64,000 nt of DNA. Origin: Christensenella sp034926635 (GTDB taxonomy: Bacteria > Bacillota > Clostridia > Christensenellales > Christensenellaceae). The position numbers and the translations under genes were made by a program. Positions 1 through 9,081 of this stretch are shown here, one piece after another. A model generated the notes under the pieces. That model was not told the DNA's origin and did not search any database. It saw nothing but the letters and a program-made list of their open reading frames with translations. How positions within the stretch are numbered: the stretch's first letter is position 1; each line of letters opens with the position of its first letter. The stretch lies in contig JAYFQX010000011.1 of the NCBI GenBank assembly GCA_034926635.1, positions 34,664 through 98,663 of the forward strand, written 5' to 3'.

Positions 1-1
1 A

Positions 2-3000
2 GAACTGGAGCGCGCCGCGGAATATGACGCCATGACGGGGCTTTTGAACCGTAATTCGACCATGAAGCGCATTGGCAACTTCCTTGCGCAGGATGGCGCG
101 GCGGGAACGCACGCACTTTTTATGATTGACATTGATAATTTTAAGACCATCAACGACACGTTTGGACACCAGAAGGGCGACGAGGTTTTGGTGGAGGTTG
201 CTTCATCTATCCGTCATAGTTTCCGGGACACCGATATTGTGGGGCGTATTGGCGGCGATGAATTTTTTGTTTTGATGAAAAATATTATGGACATCAAAAC
301 AGCGAGGAGAAAGGCAAGGGAATTGATTGAGGCACTGCAGTATGTCTGCCCAACCTCCTGTATTGCGTTTGAACTTTCCGGCAGTGTAGGCATCAGCCTG
401 TATGAGGCAAGTGGAAAGACACTGGATGAATTGTATGCCGAGGCGGATGCTGCACTTTATAAAGCAAAATCTGCGGGGAAAAACAGATTTGCTTTTTCGT
501 TTGATGATGATGCACCACAGGAACCCGAGAATTTGGAAACAGGGTTCAACAGTCCGGTTAATTTGCAGGCGTTGATGGAAAACATGGATGGTGCGCTGTT
601 GGTGGTGGAAATTACTGAAGATGAAGAAATTCGTGTAATCTACGCGAACAACAGCATTTTCAGGGGAGTGGTATTTACCGGTCAGCGGGAAAGAAAAAAT
701 GCCTTTATAAACCTCATCGTTAAGGAAGACCTGGATGGGTTTCGCGAGGCGCTTTTATCAGCTGCACGCGACAAAACCGTTCTTGACTATGACTACCGGA
801 TCTATGGAGAAAAAGACGAAGTGTTGTGGAGACATGCGCGCGGTACATGCCTTCCGGACAGTAACTATGGCATTCAACGCATGCTGATTGTAGCGAGTGA
901 TATTACAAAAATCAAGAAAAACGAAGAGAAGCTCGCGTTTGCAGAGCTGCGATACCGCACAGCCATTGAGCAAAGCGATCTTTTGCTTTGGGCGGTTGAC
1001 CTGCGGACAAAAGAGCTTGTTTTTTCGGGACCCGGTGCACAGCTGCTTGGCTGCGGGGGCAAAACATATTATGACCCGCTTTATTCCAGAATCGAGAACG
1101 GTGCGATTCATCCCGATTTCATAACGGAGTTCCGCCGGATGTATGAAGACATTTATGCAGGCAGGGAAAGCGGTGAATATACCATCGTAACAATTGGTGA
1201 AAACGGAATGGAATATCCAGGGAGAGCATGCTATCAGCTTTTGAAAGATTCTCAAAATAAACCTTATTATGCCATTGGTACGACAGTGCCGCTGATGAAA
1301 GAGCAAGAGCTGGAGCTGTACCGCACGATGGAGCATGGTGGCGTTTTTTCGGTGCGGATAGACGAAGATTTTACGTTGATTTACGGAAACGACCGTTATT
1401 ATGCGATCCATGGGTATACACGCAAAAGCATGCTTGTAAAGCTTGCCAATAAATGTAAAGCATATATACATCCGGAAGACCTGCCTGCTGTCCGCATAAG
1501 AATCAATGAGACACTTGATGAAGGAAAAACCACGGCGATGTGGTTTATGCGGATTATTACTGAGGACGGAGAAATCAAACATACGCAAGTCAGCGGAGAA
1601 TTCAGAAAGCAGCAGGATGGTTCTTATCTGATGAACGGTGTTGTGATTGACATTACTGACCGCAAGCTGCCCACGCTGGCTTTGGAAAAGCAGAAGGCGG
1701 GGCTCAAAGAACGATATGATAATATGCTGTATCTTCGTGAGAACCCCGGCAAAAATATAATTGCATCCGCTTATCTTGATTTGACTGCAAACAGCTGTCA
1801 CGACTGTCGTTCCTGTTATGAAAAAATACGCGAAGAGGTAAACAGCGATACGGCGGACGGATACTTTGCGGCGGTCAGCCGTCAGCAGGCGGATCCGGCA
1901 CAAACGAGTGTATACGAACGGCGGTTTAACAGAGAGGCGCTGATAACCAGGTTTGAAGCAGGAGTCTCTCAGGTCTCCTGTGAGTATCGGATTTGGGTAG
2001 GATCTGAGGATGCCATTTGGGTACGGTCTAATATTCTGATGATAAGGAACCCGCAAACGGAGCATGTGGAAGGACTGGTATATGCGGTAGATATTAATGC
2101 TGAAAAGAATATCCAGTTTACGGTTGACAGGCTGCTTGATATTGATTATGAATTTATCGGGCAGATAAACGCGCAAACAGGGGAAATTGTTACGTTCGGC
2201 AGCAGCGATACAGGGAGTCTTCAGCCGGCATGTTCCTTAAGAAGTTATGATGCGGAACTGCCGATCGTGCTGGAAAACATGGTGTTGGGTGGGTATTATG
2301 AGGAAGCGCTTCGGGCATTAAGCCGGAAACATATAGTAAAAGCGCTTACCAAAATGGACGTTTATACCTGTGCCTTTCCGACGCGGCAAGGGGAAAACTC
2401 CGGTCAGAGACGAAAACAATGGAAATGCTGTTGGCTGGATAAGGCGCATTCCTATATTTTGATTACGAGGACAGATATCACGGGGCTTTTTGCCGCAGAG
2501 ACAGATCCATTGACAGGACTTTATAACAGACAGGCGTTTTATCGCCATGTGCGCGAGGAAATTGATGCGCACCACGATAAAAAATATGTGCTGCTGCGTT
2601 TTGACATTGACAGGTTCAAAGCCTATAACGATGTGTTTGGTATGGAAGCGGGAGATCAGCTTCTTTCCGTTATTGGGCATGCGATGCTTGCTGCGGCAGA
2701 AAAGCATTTTGTGCTCGGGCGTGTGCAGGCAGACCATTTTGTAGCGTTGCTCCCGGAAGAAAAGCTGAATTTGGAATCCGTACAAAAGTCGCTGGATAAT
2801 TATTCGTCGGCTTACTCCGCAAACTTTCATTTGACGTTCAGCGTTGGTCTTTATCGCGTAACGGAACCGGAAATCGAAGTATCGCTGATGTGCGATAGGG
2901 CGCTGCTTGCACTGCAAGCGGTGAAGAGCAGTTATAACAACAAAAAAGCCTGGTATACCGAGCAAATGCGCAAAAAGTTAATTGAGGAACAGGGTCTGAT

Positions 3001-6000
3001 TGACGATATGGATCAGGCGCTTAAGGAAGGGCAGTTTGTTTTATATTTCCAGCCACAGGTGAATTTCGATGATGGTTCTTTGATTGGCGCAGAGGCACTG
3101 GTGCGCTGGGATCATCCGAAACATGGATTGATTTCGCCGGCGAATTTTATTCCGATTTTTGAAAAAAATGGTTTTATATCCAAGCTGGACGCTTATGTCT
3201 GGGAAAAAAGTTGCCAATATCTGCGTAGTTGGCTGGATCGTGACCACCGGATTCTTCCGTTATCCGTATCCGTCAATATTTCCCGGATCAATATTTATGA
3301 CGATACCCTATGTGACAGGCTAAAAGCCTTGGTGGAAAAATACCGGCTACCGCCGTCTTATTTAAAGCTGGAAATTACGGAAAGCGCTTATATGGAGAAC
3401 CCGACACAGTTAATCAACGTTGTTAAACGCTTGCAGGCAATGGGCTTCACCATAGAAATGGATGACTTTGGGTCCGGGTATTCTTCGCTGAATACGCTCA
3501 AAGATGTGCCGGTGGATGTGCTAAAGCTGGATATTAAATTTTTATCGCAGGGGGAAAACGATGCGCGCGGCGGCCATATTCTTTCATCCGTCATACGAAT
3601 GGCACACTGGCTTAAAATCCCTGTCATTGCCGAGGGCGTGGAAACAAAAACACAGGCGGATTACTTGAAAAGTCTAAGCTGTTTTTATATGCAGGGATAC
3701 TATTTTGGCAAGCCTATGCCAGCATTGCAGTTTGAAGAACTGTTGAAAAAGAAGGCACTGGGACCCATCAACAGCTATAACAGCGTTGATCTGGAAGGGA
3801 TCGCCGCATTTTGGGATCCGTCTGCGCAGACAGCGTTGATCTTCAACAGCTTTGTGGGCGGTGCTGCCATTTTGGAATACAATAACAATACCGCCGAAAT
3901 TCTGCGAGCCAATGACGAATTTTATGCCCAGCTGCGAACCACAAGGGAAGCATATCTTGAAAAGCAAAGGTCGACTTTGACGCGATTTGAAGAAGAATAC
4001 AAGGATGTTTTTGTGCAGATGCTGGAAACAGCAATCAAGACGGGAGGCGAGGCAGAATGTGAAGTTAAAAGTCTTCCGCTGGCAAAAGGCGATAAGACGT
4101 TCTGGACGCGGAACCGCGTGCGGCTGCTTGCCAAAAATGGAAATTCCGCACTCTTCTATATACTGACGGAAAATGTAACGGATAAAAAAGAACTGGCGGA
4201 AAAACTGCGTGTCAGCCAAGACGCCATGCAGTTTGCTATGGCGCAGGAAGGACGGATCGTGTGTGATTACAGCCATAAGGATAGGACGCTTATAATTCCG
4301 GAGGAATACGCCAAAAAACACGGTCTGCCAGTATCAATAGCGATGTCGTCATATAACAGAAAACAAATCGTTCCGGAAGACCGCCCGCGGTTTGTTGCGT
4401 TATGTAGGAAGATCCACAGGGGAAGCAAAAACGGAAGCGCGTTAATTCGGATATTTGATGCAAATGGATCATATGACTGGCAGCAAATTCGTTTTGTTAC
4501 GATATTTGCGGATGGCGGTGCTCCCGTACGTACGATTATCACGATCGAGGATGTCAGTGCGGAAAAAGAACGCGAGATTGAGAACCAGCGCAATCGCCTG
4601 CTGATCGAAAAGACCGGAGTGTGTATGTTTGATTACGATCTTCTGACAGGGAGTCTGCGTTTTCAAACCTATGAAAAAGGAAGGGGAATTTATACCATCA
4701 GTATCCCCGACTACTATAACTATATCAACACGGATGAAAGCAGGGTACACCCGGATAGCAAAGAGATGCTGCGCGCGTGGGTTCTTAGTTTAAGGTCGGA
4801 CGAGTCTCTTACGGGATCGTTTGATTATGTAGCTGACAACTGGGGAGACGGTTATCAGTGGAGCCGTATTTATTATATCAAAATCATGGATGAAAACGGG
4901 ATTTTGAATCGCGTAATAGGGCAGATTGATAACATCCAGAAAGAAAAAGATAATGAAGCGCTCTTTACGGAGATGAACGAACGGTTGGGGAAAAAGGCTG
5001 TTGGAGAATCTTATAACAGCGTACTGCTGGAGCATGTTTTAAGTCATCTTTATCATTCTAAGGATATGGAAAGCGCAATATGGCAGGTTCTGGAGACTCT
5101 CGGCAGATTTTATGACGTCAGCAGGGTTTATATTTTTGAAGATATTGAAAACCATGCGTGCTGCAGGAATACCATTGAGTGGTGTGCCCCCGGGGTGCAC
5201 CCGGAAATACAGAACCTGCAGAGGTTATCTTATCAAGAAGACTTAGGGAATATGTATCATAAGACCCTGAATGAAAATGGGGTATTATATTGTACGGATA
5301 TATCGCTTTTGCCAAAGAAAATGTATCAGATCCTTGCACCGCAGGGAATCAAGTCTATGCTGCATTGCGCTATTTTGGACAACGGCGTATTTTGCGGGTA
5401 TATCGGCTTTGATGATTGCCATGAAAACCGCGTTTGGACAGAGGAGCAGGTAGCGACGCTGACGTTGGTATCAAAACTGATCGGCGCATTTTTGATCAAA
5501 GAGCATAAGGATGAAGAAGCGGCGTTTTCAGCTGATTTCCAGGCTGCGCTTGATGATAACGAGGCATTTATCTATATTATTGATCCCGAGACCTATGAGA
5601 TTTCCTATAATAACAAGAAGATACAGAATTATTTTGGTAGTTCTTTTGAAGGAAAGTATTGTTATCGGGAATTTTTGAAGCGTGATCAGCCTTGTGAAAA
5701 ATGCCCGGTGGCGCGGCTGAGGGAAGAAGGAATTACCGAGGCAATGGAGATTATGCGCCCGGATGGTCTGCTTGTACTCACGCAGGCTTCGCCGCTGCGC
5801 AGGAATGGGCGCGATTTAGTGATGGTTTCAAGCATTGATATGTCGGATGTCTCGAAAATCAGAGAGACGCTGCATAAGAAGGAAGCCTCTATGCAAGCGC
5901 TTTACAACGCGATCCCGTGCGGCGTGATCCAATATAAAAAGCAGAATGGAAAATGGAGCGTGGTTGATTTTAACCGGTTTGCGTGGGAGGCTTTGGGGTA

Positions 6001-6259
6001 TGCAAGCGGGGAAGAATATACCCGCGCGGTCCGCAATGGCGTTTTTGAGGAGCGGATTTATCCGGAAGATCAGAATAAGGCGCTGCACGCTCTTCATAAG
6101 GCTCTGCGGGATGGAGATCTGATTTCTTTCATTCCGCGTGTGATAGGGAAAGACGGCAAAATACGTCATATGCATACAACGCTGCAAAAAGTGGTATTCC
6201 CCGGAGGAAATATTCAGATACAGGTGATTTTTTATCAAATTGGGGAACAGGAAACCTGA
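2..6259 (+). CDS. Giant multidomain GGDEF-PAS-GGDEF*-EAL-PAS-GAF-PAS sensor protein, 5' partial
   Basis: The gene is cut by the window start. The reading frame is open from base 2, and codons ahead of the ATG at 32 encode ELERAAEYDA, the normal lead-in to a GGDEF domain, so 32 is not the true start. An intact GGDEF domain comes first (motif at 251-265). PAS-like segments follow (roughly 570-2100), then a second GGDEF fold at about 2500-2950 whose signature is degenerate (RVQADHF near 2720). An EAL domain spans about 3000-3730 with EAL at 3092-3100, DDFGSGYSS and EGVET. After it come PAS-like segments, a GAF domain (about 5020-5490) and two C-terminal PAS segments, one with a CEKCP cysteine motif. 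Known family chemistry predicts synthesis of c-di-GMP by the first domain and hydrolysis by the EAL domain. No membrane segment is visible in the part present. Which activity dominates cannot be told. Confidence 0.93.
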   Translation, partial: ELERAAEYDAMTGLLNRNSTMKRIGNFLAQDGAAGTHALFMIDIDNFKTINDTFGHQKGDEVLVEVASSIRHSFRDTDIVGRIGGDEFFVLMKNIMDIKTARRKARELIEALQYVCPTSCIAFELSGSVGISLYEASGKTLDELYAEADAALYKAKSAGKNRFAFSFDDDAPQEPENLETGFNSPVNLQALMENMDGALLVVEITEDEEIRVIYANNSIFRGVVFTGQRERKNAFINLIVKEDLDGFREALLSAARDKTVLDYDYRIYGEKDEVLWRHARGTCLPDSNYGIQRMLIVASDITKIKKNEEKLAFAELRYRTAIEQSDLLLWAVDLRTKELVFSGPGAQLLGCGGKTYYDPLYSRIENGAIHPDFITEFRRMYEDIYAGRESGEYTIVTIGENGMEYPGRACYQLLKDSQNKPYYAIGTTVPLMKEQELELYRTMEHGGVFSVRIDEDFTLIYGNDRYYAIHGYTRKSMLVKLANKCKAYIHPEDLPAVRIRINETLDEGKTTAMWFMRIITEDGEIKHTQVSGEFRKQQDGSYLMNGVVIDITDRKLPTLALEKQKAGLKERYDNMLYLRENPGKNIIASAYLDLTANSCHDCRSCYEKIREEVNSDTADGYFAAVSRQQADPAQTSVYERRFNREALITRFEAGVSQVSCEYRIWVGSEDAIWVRSNILMIRNPQTEHVEGLVYAVDINAEKNIQFTVDRLLDIDYEFIGQINAQTGEIVTFGSSDTGSLQPACSLRSYDAELPIVLENMVLGGYYEEALRALSRKHIVKALTKMDVYTCAFPTRQGENSGQRRKQWKCCWLDKAHSYILITRTDITGLFAAETDPLTGLYNRQAFYRHVREEIDAHHDKKYVLLRFDIDRFKAYNDVFGMEAGDQLLSVIGHAMLAAAEKHFVLGRVQADHFVALLPEEKLNLESVQKSLDNYSSAYSANFHLTFSVGLYRVTEPEIEVSLMCDRALLALQAVKSSYNNKKAWYTEQMRKKLIEEQGLIDDMDQALKEGQFVLYFQPQVNFDDGSLIGAEALVRWDHPKHGLISPANFIPIFEKNGFISKLDAYVWEKSCQYLRSWLDRDHRILPLSVSVNISRINIYDDTLCDRLKALVEKYRLPPSYLKLEITESAYMENPTQLINVVKRLQAMGFTIEMDDFGSGYSSLNTLKDVPVDVLKLDIKFLSQGENDARGGHILSSVIRMAHWLKIPVIAEGVETKTQADYLKSLSCFYMQGYYFGKPMPALQFEELLKKKALGPINSYNSVDLEGIAAFWDPSAQTALIFNSFVGGAAILEYNNNTAEILRANDEFYAQLRTTREAYLEKQRSTLTRFEEEYKDVFVQMLETAIKTGGEAECEVKSLPLAKGDKTFWTRNRVRLLAKNGNSALFYILTENVTDKKELAEKLRVSQDAMQFAMAQEGRIVCDYSHKDRTLIIPEEYAKKHGLPVSIAMSSYNRKQIVPEDRPRFVALCRKIHRGSKNGSALIRIFDANGSYDWQQIRFVTIFADGGAPVRTIITIEDVSAEKEREIENQRNRLLIEKTGVCMFDYDLLTGSLRFQTYEKGRGIYTISIPDYYNYINTDESRVHPDSKEMLRAWVLSLRSDESLTGSFDYVADNWGDGYQWSRIYYIKIMDENGILNRVIGQIDNIQKEKDNEALFTEMNERLGKKAVGESYNSVLLEHVLSHLYHSKDMESAIWQVLETLGRFYDVSRVYIFEDIENHACCRNTIEWCAPGVHPEIQNLQRLSYQEDLGNMYHKTLNENGVLYCTDISLLPKKMYQILAPQGIKSMLHCAILDNGVFCGYIGFDDCHENRVWTEEQVATLTLVSKLIGAFLIKEHKDEEAAFSADFQAALDDNEAFIYIIDPETYEISYNNKKIQNYFGSSFEGKYCYREFLKRDQPCEKCPVARLREEGITEAMEIMRPDGLLVLTQASPLRRNGRDLVMVSSIDMSDVSKIRETLHKKEASMQALYNAIPCGVIQYKKQNGKWSVVDFNRFAWEALGYASGEEYTRAVRNGVFEERIYPEDQNKALHALHKALRDGDLISFIPRVIGKDGKIRHMHTTLQKVVFPGGNIQIQVIFYQIGEQET

Positions 6260-6303
6260 TAAAGATTTGAATCTGAAGAGATAGATCAGGATCGAGGAGT
6301 GTT

Positions 6304-7116
6304 ATGAAGGCGAAAAAACTAAGGGCAGTGTATTTTAGCCCAACGGGGACGACGCAGGCAGTTGTGCGCGAAGTTGCACGCAGCCTTGCAAGGGAATTGC
6401 AAATAGAGTATACGGAAACGGACTTTACGCTGCCTTCGGCGCGTCAGGATCCGCTTGTTTTCGAAAAAGATGAGCTTGTGGTGTTTGGCACGCCGGTTTA
6501 TGCAGGGCGTGTGCCGAATGTTTTGCTTCGATATTTATCTGAGATGCAGGGAAAAGGCGCGCTGGCAGTCCCCGTTGTTTTGTTTGGAAACCGCGCGTTT
6601 GACGACGCGCTTGCCGAGCTTGCAAAGATCCTGCATGGCGCAGGATGCCATATCCTTGCTGCAGGCGCGTTTGTAGGGGAACATTCGTTTTCTTATATAC
6701 TTGCCAAGGGGCGACCAGACAAAAACGATCTGCTGCAAGCGGAGAAATTTGCCGTCAGCGTCGTACAAAAGCTGAAAACAACCGACTGGGCGGCAGAGGA
6801 GCTAGGCATCCCGGGCGATCCGGAAAAATATTACCAGCCCCGTAGTGCGCATGGAAAAGCTATTGACATCCGTAAGGCAAAACCCGTTACGGGGGAGGCA
6901 TGCGACGAATGCGGGATTTGTGCGACGGTATGCCCTATGGGCAGTATACCGGAAGAAAATGTCCGTGAATGCACGGGCATCTGCATAAAATGCGGGGCAT
7001 GTATCAAAAAATGCCCGAAGCATGCCAAATATTTTGACGATGAAGGTTATTTATATCATAAAACAGAGCTTGAGAAAAAATTCCAGCGGCGTGCAGAGAT
7101 CCAATTGTTTTTGTAA
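6304..7116 (+). CDS. EFR1-type flavodoxin-ferredoxin fusion protein
   Basis: 270 residues. The N-terminus has the flavodoxin-type FMN loop SPTGTTQA (about residues 12-19), as in the EFR1 family. The C-terminal third carries two [4Fe-4S] cluster motifs, CDECGICATVCP and CIKCGACIKKCP. This is a soluble electron carrier that combines a flavin-binding fold with a 2x[4Fe-4S] ferredoxin; its redox partner is unknown. The ATG at 6304 follows a GAGGAGTGTT leader, a good Shine-Dalgarno sequence. It lies 44 bases after the giant sensor gene with no terminator seen between, so co-transcription is possible, though a functional link is not implied. Confidence 0.88.
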   Translation: MKAKKLRAVYFSPTGTTQAVVREVARSLARELQIEYTETDFTLPSARQDPLVFEKDELVVFGTPVYAGRVPNVLLRYLSEMQGKGALAVPVVLFGNRAFDDALAELAKILHGAGCHILAAGAFVGEHSFSYILAKGRPDKNDLLQAEKFAVSVVQKLKTTDWAAEELGIPGDPEKYYQPRSAHGKAIDIRKAKPVTGEACDECGICATVCPMGSIPEENVRECTGICIKCGACIKKCPKHAKYFDDEGYLYHKTELEKKFQRRAEIQLFL

Positions 7117-7125
7117 TTCCCGTGG

Positions 7126-7154
7126 TTGCCTGAAATCCTTCTGTATATTATAAT
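7126..7154 (+). promoter_or_regulatory. Sigma-A-type promoter for tgt
   Basis: TTGCCT (7126-7131), 17-base spacer, TATAAT (7149-7154). It lies 34 bases before the tgt ATG. Confidence 0.7.
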
Positions 7155-7187
7155 AGACAGGACTTATAACAGAAACGGGGACTACGG

Positions 7188-8297
7188 ATGAATTTCAGTT
7201 TTGAGATAGGAAAAAAAGACAGCGCAACAAAAGCGCGTAGCGGCGTTTTGAAAACGCCTCATGGTGAGATTAAGACGCCTGTGTTTATGCCGGTAGGCAC
7301 ACAGGCGACGGTAAAGGCAATGACAAACGATGAGGTGCTTGCCTGCGGCGCGCAAATCATTCTCGGAAATACCTATCATTTATATATGCGCCCCGGTCAT
7401 GAGCTGATTGCCGAAGCGGGCGGGCTGCATTCTTTTATGAATTGGAACAAACCGATTTTGACGGACAGCGGCGGATTCCAGGTGTTTAGCCTGGGCGATC
7501 TTCGAAAATTGACGGAGGAAGGCGCAGCATTCCAGTCCCACCTTGATGGTTCGCGTCATATGTTTACGCCGGAAAAAGCAGTAAAAATTCAGGAAGCTCT
7601 TGGCTCGGATATCATGATGGCATTTGATGAATGTACGCCATATCCGGCGGACTATGAATACACAAAGCATTCCATGGAGCGCACGCACCGCTGGGCGCAG
7701 CGCTGTAAGGACGCGCAGACAAATGACAAGCAGGCGCTATTTGGCATTGTGCAGGGAGGGATGTACCCCGATTTGCGCAAACGGAGCGCGCAGGCAATTG
7801 CAGAAATGGATTTGATCGGCAATGCGATCGGTGGTCTTTCGGTCGGAGAACCCAAGCCGATGATGTACGATATGCTTGATGTAGTAACAGACATTCTCCC
7901 AGAAGAAAAACCGCGTTACCTGATGGGCGTAGGCACCGCAGATTGCCTGGTGGAGGGCGTGGCGCGCGGCGTGGATATGTTTGACTGCGTGCTGCAGACA
8001 AGGGTGGCAAGGAACGGCACGGCGCTGGTGCGCAACGGCAAGCTGGTGATCCGTAATGCAGAGTATGCGCATGATTTTCGACCGATCGAGGAAGACTGCG
8101 ATTGCTATGCGTGTCGCAACCATACGCGGGCATATATTCGTCATCTGATTAAAACGAATGAAATATTGGGGTCGGTACTGTTGTCGATTCATAATACAAG
8201 GTTTACCATACGGCTGATGGAAGAAATGCGCGGGCATATCGAAGCAGGGACTTTTGAAGAATTTTATCGTAATTTTATGACTGATTTTAGATTATAG
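7188..8297 (+). CDS. tgt: tRNA-guanine transglycosylase (queuine tRNA-ribosyltransferase)
   Basis: 369 residues, the usual bacterial Tgt length. The enzyme swaps guanine 34 of GUN-anticodon tRNAs for preQ1 in queuosine synthesis. Visible motifs are TDSGGFQVFSL with the general-base Asp near residue 93, GGLSVGEPK, and DMFDCVLQTRVARNG with the nucleophile Asp near residue 266. A C-terminal zinc site is formed by CDCYAC plus a downstream His (LLSIHN). The product ends with TAG. A consensus promoter sits just upstream, and yajC follows after 93 bases with its own promoter. The tgt-yajC order is common in Firmicutes. No preQ1 riboswitch or queA was seen beside it. Confidence 0.97.
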   Translation: MNFSFEIGKKDSATKARSGVLKTPHGEIKTPVFMPVGTQATVKAMTNDEVLACGAQIILGNTYHLYMRPGHELIAEAGGLHSFMNWNKPILTDSGGFQVFSLGDLRKLTEEGAAFQSHLDGSRHMFTPEKAVKIQEALGSDIMMAFDECTPYPADYEYTKHSMERTHRWAQRCKDAQTNDKQALFGIVQGGMYPDLRKRSAQAIAEMDLIGNAIGGLSVGEPKPMMYDMLDVVTDILPEEKPRYLMGVGTADCLVEGVARGVDMFDCVLQTRVARNGTALVRNGKLVIRNAEYAHDFRPIEEDCDCYACRNHTRAYIRHLIKTNEILGSVLLSIHNTRFTIRLMEEMRGHIEAGTFEEFYRNFMTDFRL

Positions 8298-8310
8298 TCA
8301 TAAAAAACAG

Positions 8311-8339
8311 TTGACTATTATTATTTGAAACGATAATAT
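8311..8339 (+). promoter_or_regulatory. Sigma-A-type promoter for yajC
   Basis: TTGACT (8311-8316), 17-base spacer, TAATAT (8334-8339). It lies 52 bases before the yajC ATG. Confidence 0.6.
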
Positions 8340-8390
8340 AGTTTATAGTGTGTTTTGAATTAAAAAAATGTGGAAAGGCGGTAAAATGAT

Positions 8391-8783
8391 ATGTCGACAA
8401 GCGCGTTGAGCGGGTTTTCCGGCTCCAACATGATGACTTTGTTATTCCCGATCCTGTTGATCGTTATTTTTGTTGTGCTGATCATTGTTCCGAACAAAAG
8501 AAAAGAGAAAAAATTTAAAGAGATGGTGGAAGCCCTGCGCGTCGGCGACAGGATTAAGACCATCGGGGGATTCTATGGTAAGATTTCCGCGATCAAGGAA
8601 GATCTTGTTACGATGGAGTGCGGCCCGGATAAAACAAAACTGGTGATTGCAAAGGGCGCGATCGCTTCCGTAGAACGGGACGACGACGCCAAAGAGCCGC
8701 CGAAAAAAGAAGAACCTGAAAAGGTGGAAGCTGCTAAAGACGAGGCTCCCAAGGCAAAGGATGCCGCAAAAAAGAAAAATTAA
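8391..8783 (+). CDS. yajC: Preprotein translocase accessory subunit YajC
   Basis: 130 residues. There is one N-terminal membrane helix at about residues 18-37, then the conserved YajC core with VGDRIKTIGGFYGKI. The C-terminal tail (about residues 98-130) is made almost entirely of Lys, Glu, Ala, Asp and Pro, longer than in many YajC proteins, and is probably disordered. YajC associates with SecDF at the Sec translocon; secD and secF are not in this window. GGAAAGG precedes the ATG by about nine bases. The position between tgt and the SCIFF gene is typical of Clostridia. Confidence 0.93.
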   Translation: MSTSALSGFSGSNMMTLLFPILLIVIFVVLIIVPNKRKEKKFKEMVEALRVGDRIKTIGGFYGKISAIKEDLVTMECGPDKTKLVIAKGAIASVERDDDAKEPPKKEEPEKVEAAKDEAPKAKDAAKKKN

Positions 8784-8795
8784 GGCAGCCATCAC

Positions 8796-8824
8796 TTGAA
8801 AAAATCCGTACGGTATTGTATGAT
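8796..8824 (+). promoter_or_regulatory. Promoter of the SCIFF peptide gene with an overlapping inverted repeat
   Basis: TTGAAA (8796-8801), 17-base spacer, TATGAT (8819-8824). A perfect 7-bp inverted repeat, TACGGTA at 8809-8815 and TACCGTA at 8827-8833 with 11 bases between, straddles the -10 element and could be an operator. Confidence 0.65.
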
Positions 8825-8858
8825 ATTACCGTAAGGTTTTTGAGGAGGTTTATGAAAA

Positions 8859-9002
8859 ATGAAGCATATTAAGACCGTTACAAAAAGCAATCTGAAAGAT
8901 ACGCTGAAGACGGGCGGTTGCGGCGAATGCCAGACGTCATGCCAGTCGGCTTGCAAAACGTCTTGCACACTTGCAAACCAGAAGTGCGAAAAAAAATCAT
9001 AA
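8859..9002 (+). CDS. scfA: SCIFF ranthipeptide precursor (six cysteines in forty-five residues)
   Basis: A 47-residue peptide beginning MKHIKTVTKSNLKDTLKTGG, followed by a cysteine-rich core with Cys at 21, 24, 28, 32, 36 and 43 and ending in EKKS. Six cysteines with this spacing are diagnostic of SCIFF, the near-universal clostridial RiPP precursor in which a radical-SAM enzyme forms thioether crosslinks from Cys to non-alpha carbons. GAGGAGG (8842-8848) lies ten bases ahead of ATG 8859. A competing ATG at 8852 reads only six codons. The maturase gene follows after an intrinsic terminator. The biological role of the mature peptide is not established; quorum or redox roles have been proposed. 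Confidence 0.96.
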   Translation: MKHIKTVTKSNLKDTLKTGGCGECQTSCQSACKTSCTLANQKCEKKS

Positions 9003-9022
9003 GATAGACATGTAATAAAGGC

Positions 9023-9058
9023 GGCGGCAGAATTTGTGATCTGCCGCCACTTTTTTTT
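9023..9058 (+). terminator. Intrinsic terminator between SCIFF precursor and its maturase
   Basis: GGCGGCAG (9023-9030) pairs with CTGCCGCC (9041-9048) around a 10-base loop, followed by AC and eight T. It lies inside the precursor-maturase pair and probably acts as an attenuator that makes precursor mRNA exceed maturase mRNA. Confidence 0.85.
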
Positions 9059-9081
9059 GAACGAAGGAGGAACAAAAGAAT

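Noticed and set aside
758..2176. A 472-codon open frame on the minus strand inside the giant sensor gene
   Set aside because: It lies fully opposite recognisable GGDEF/PAS coding sequence, has no ribosome site, and its translation has no family features.
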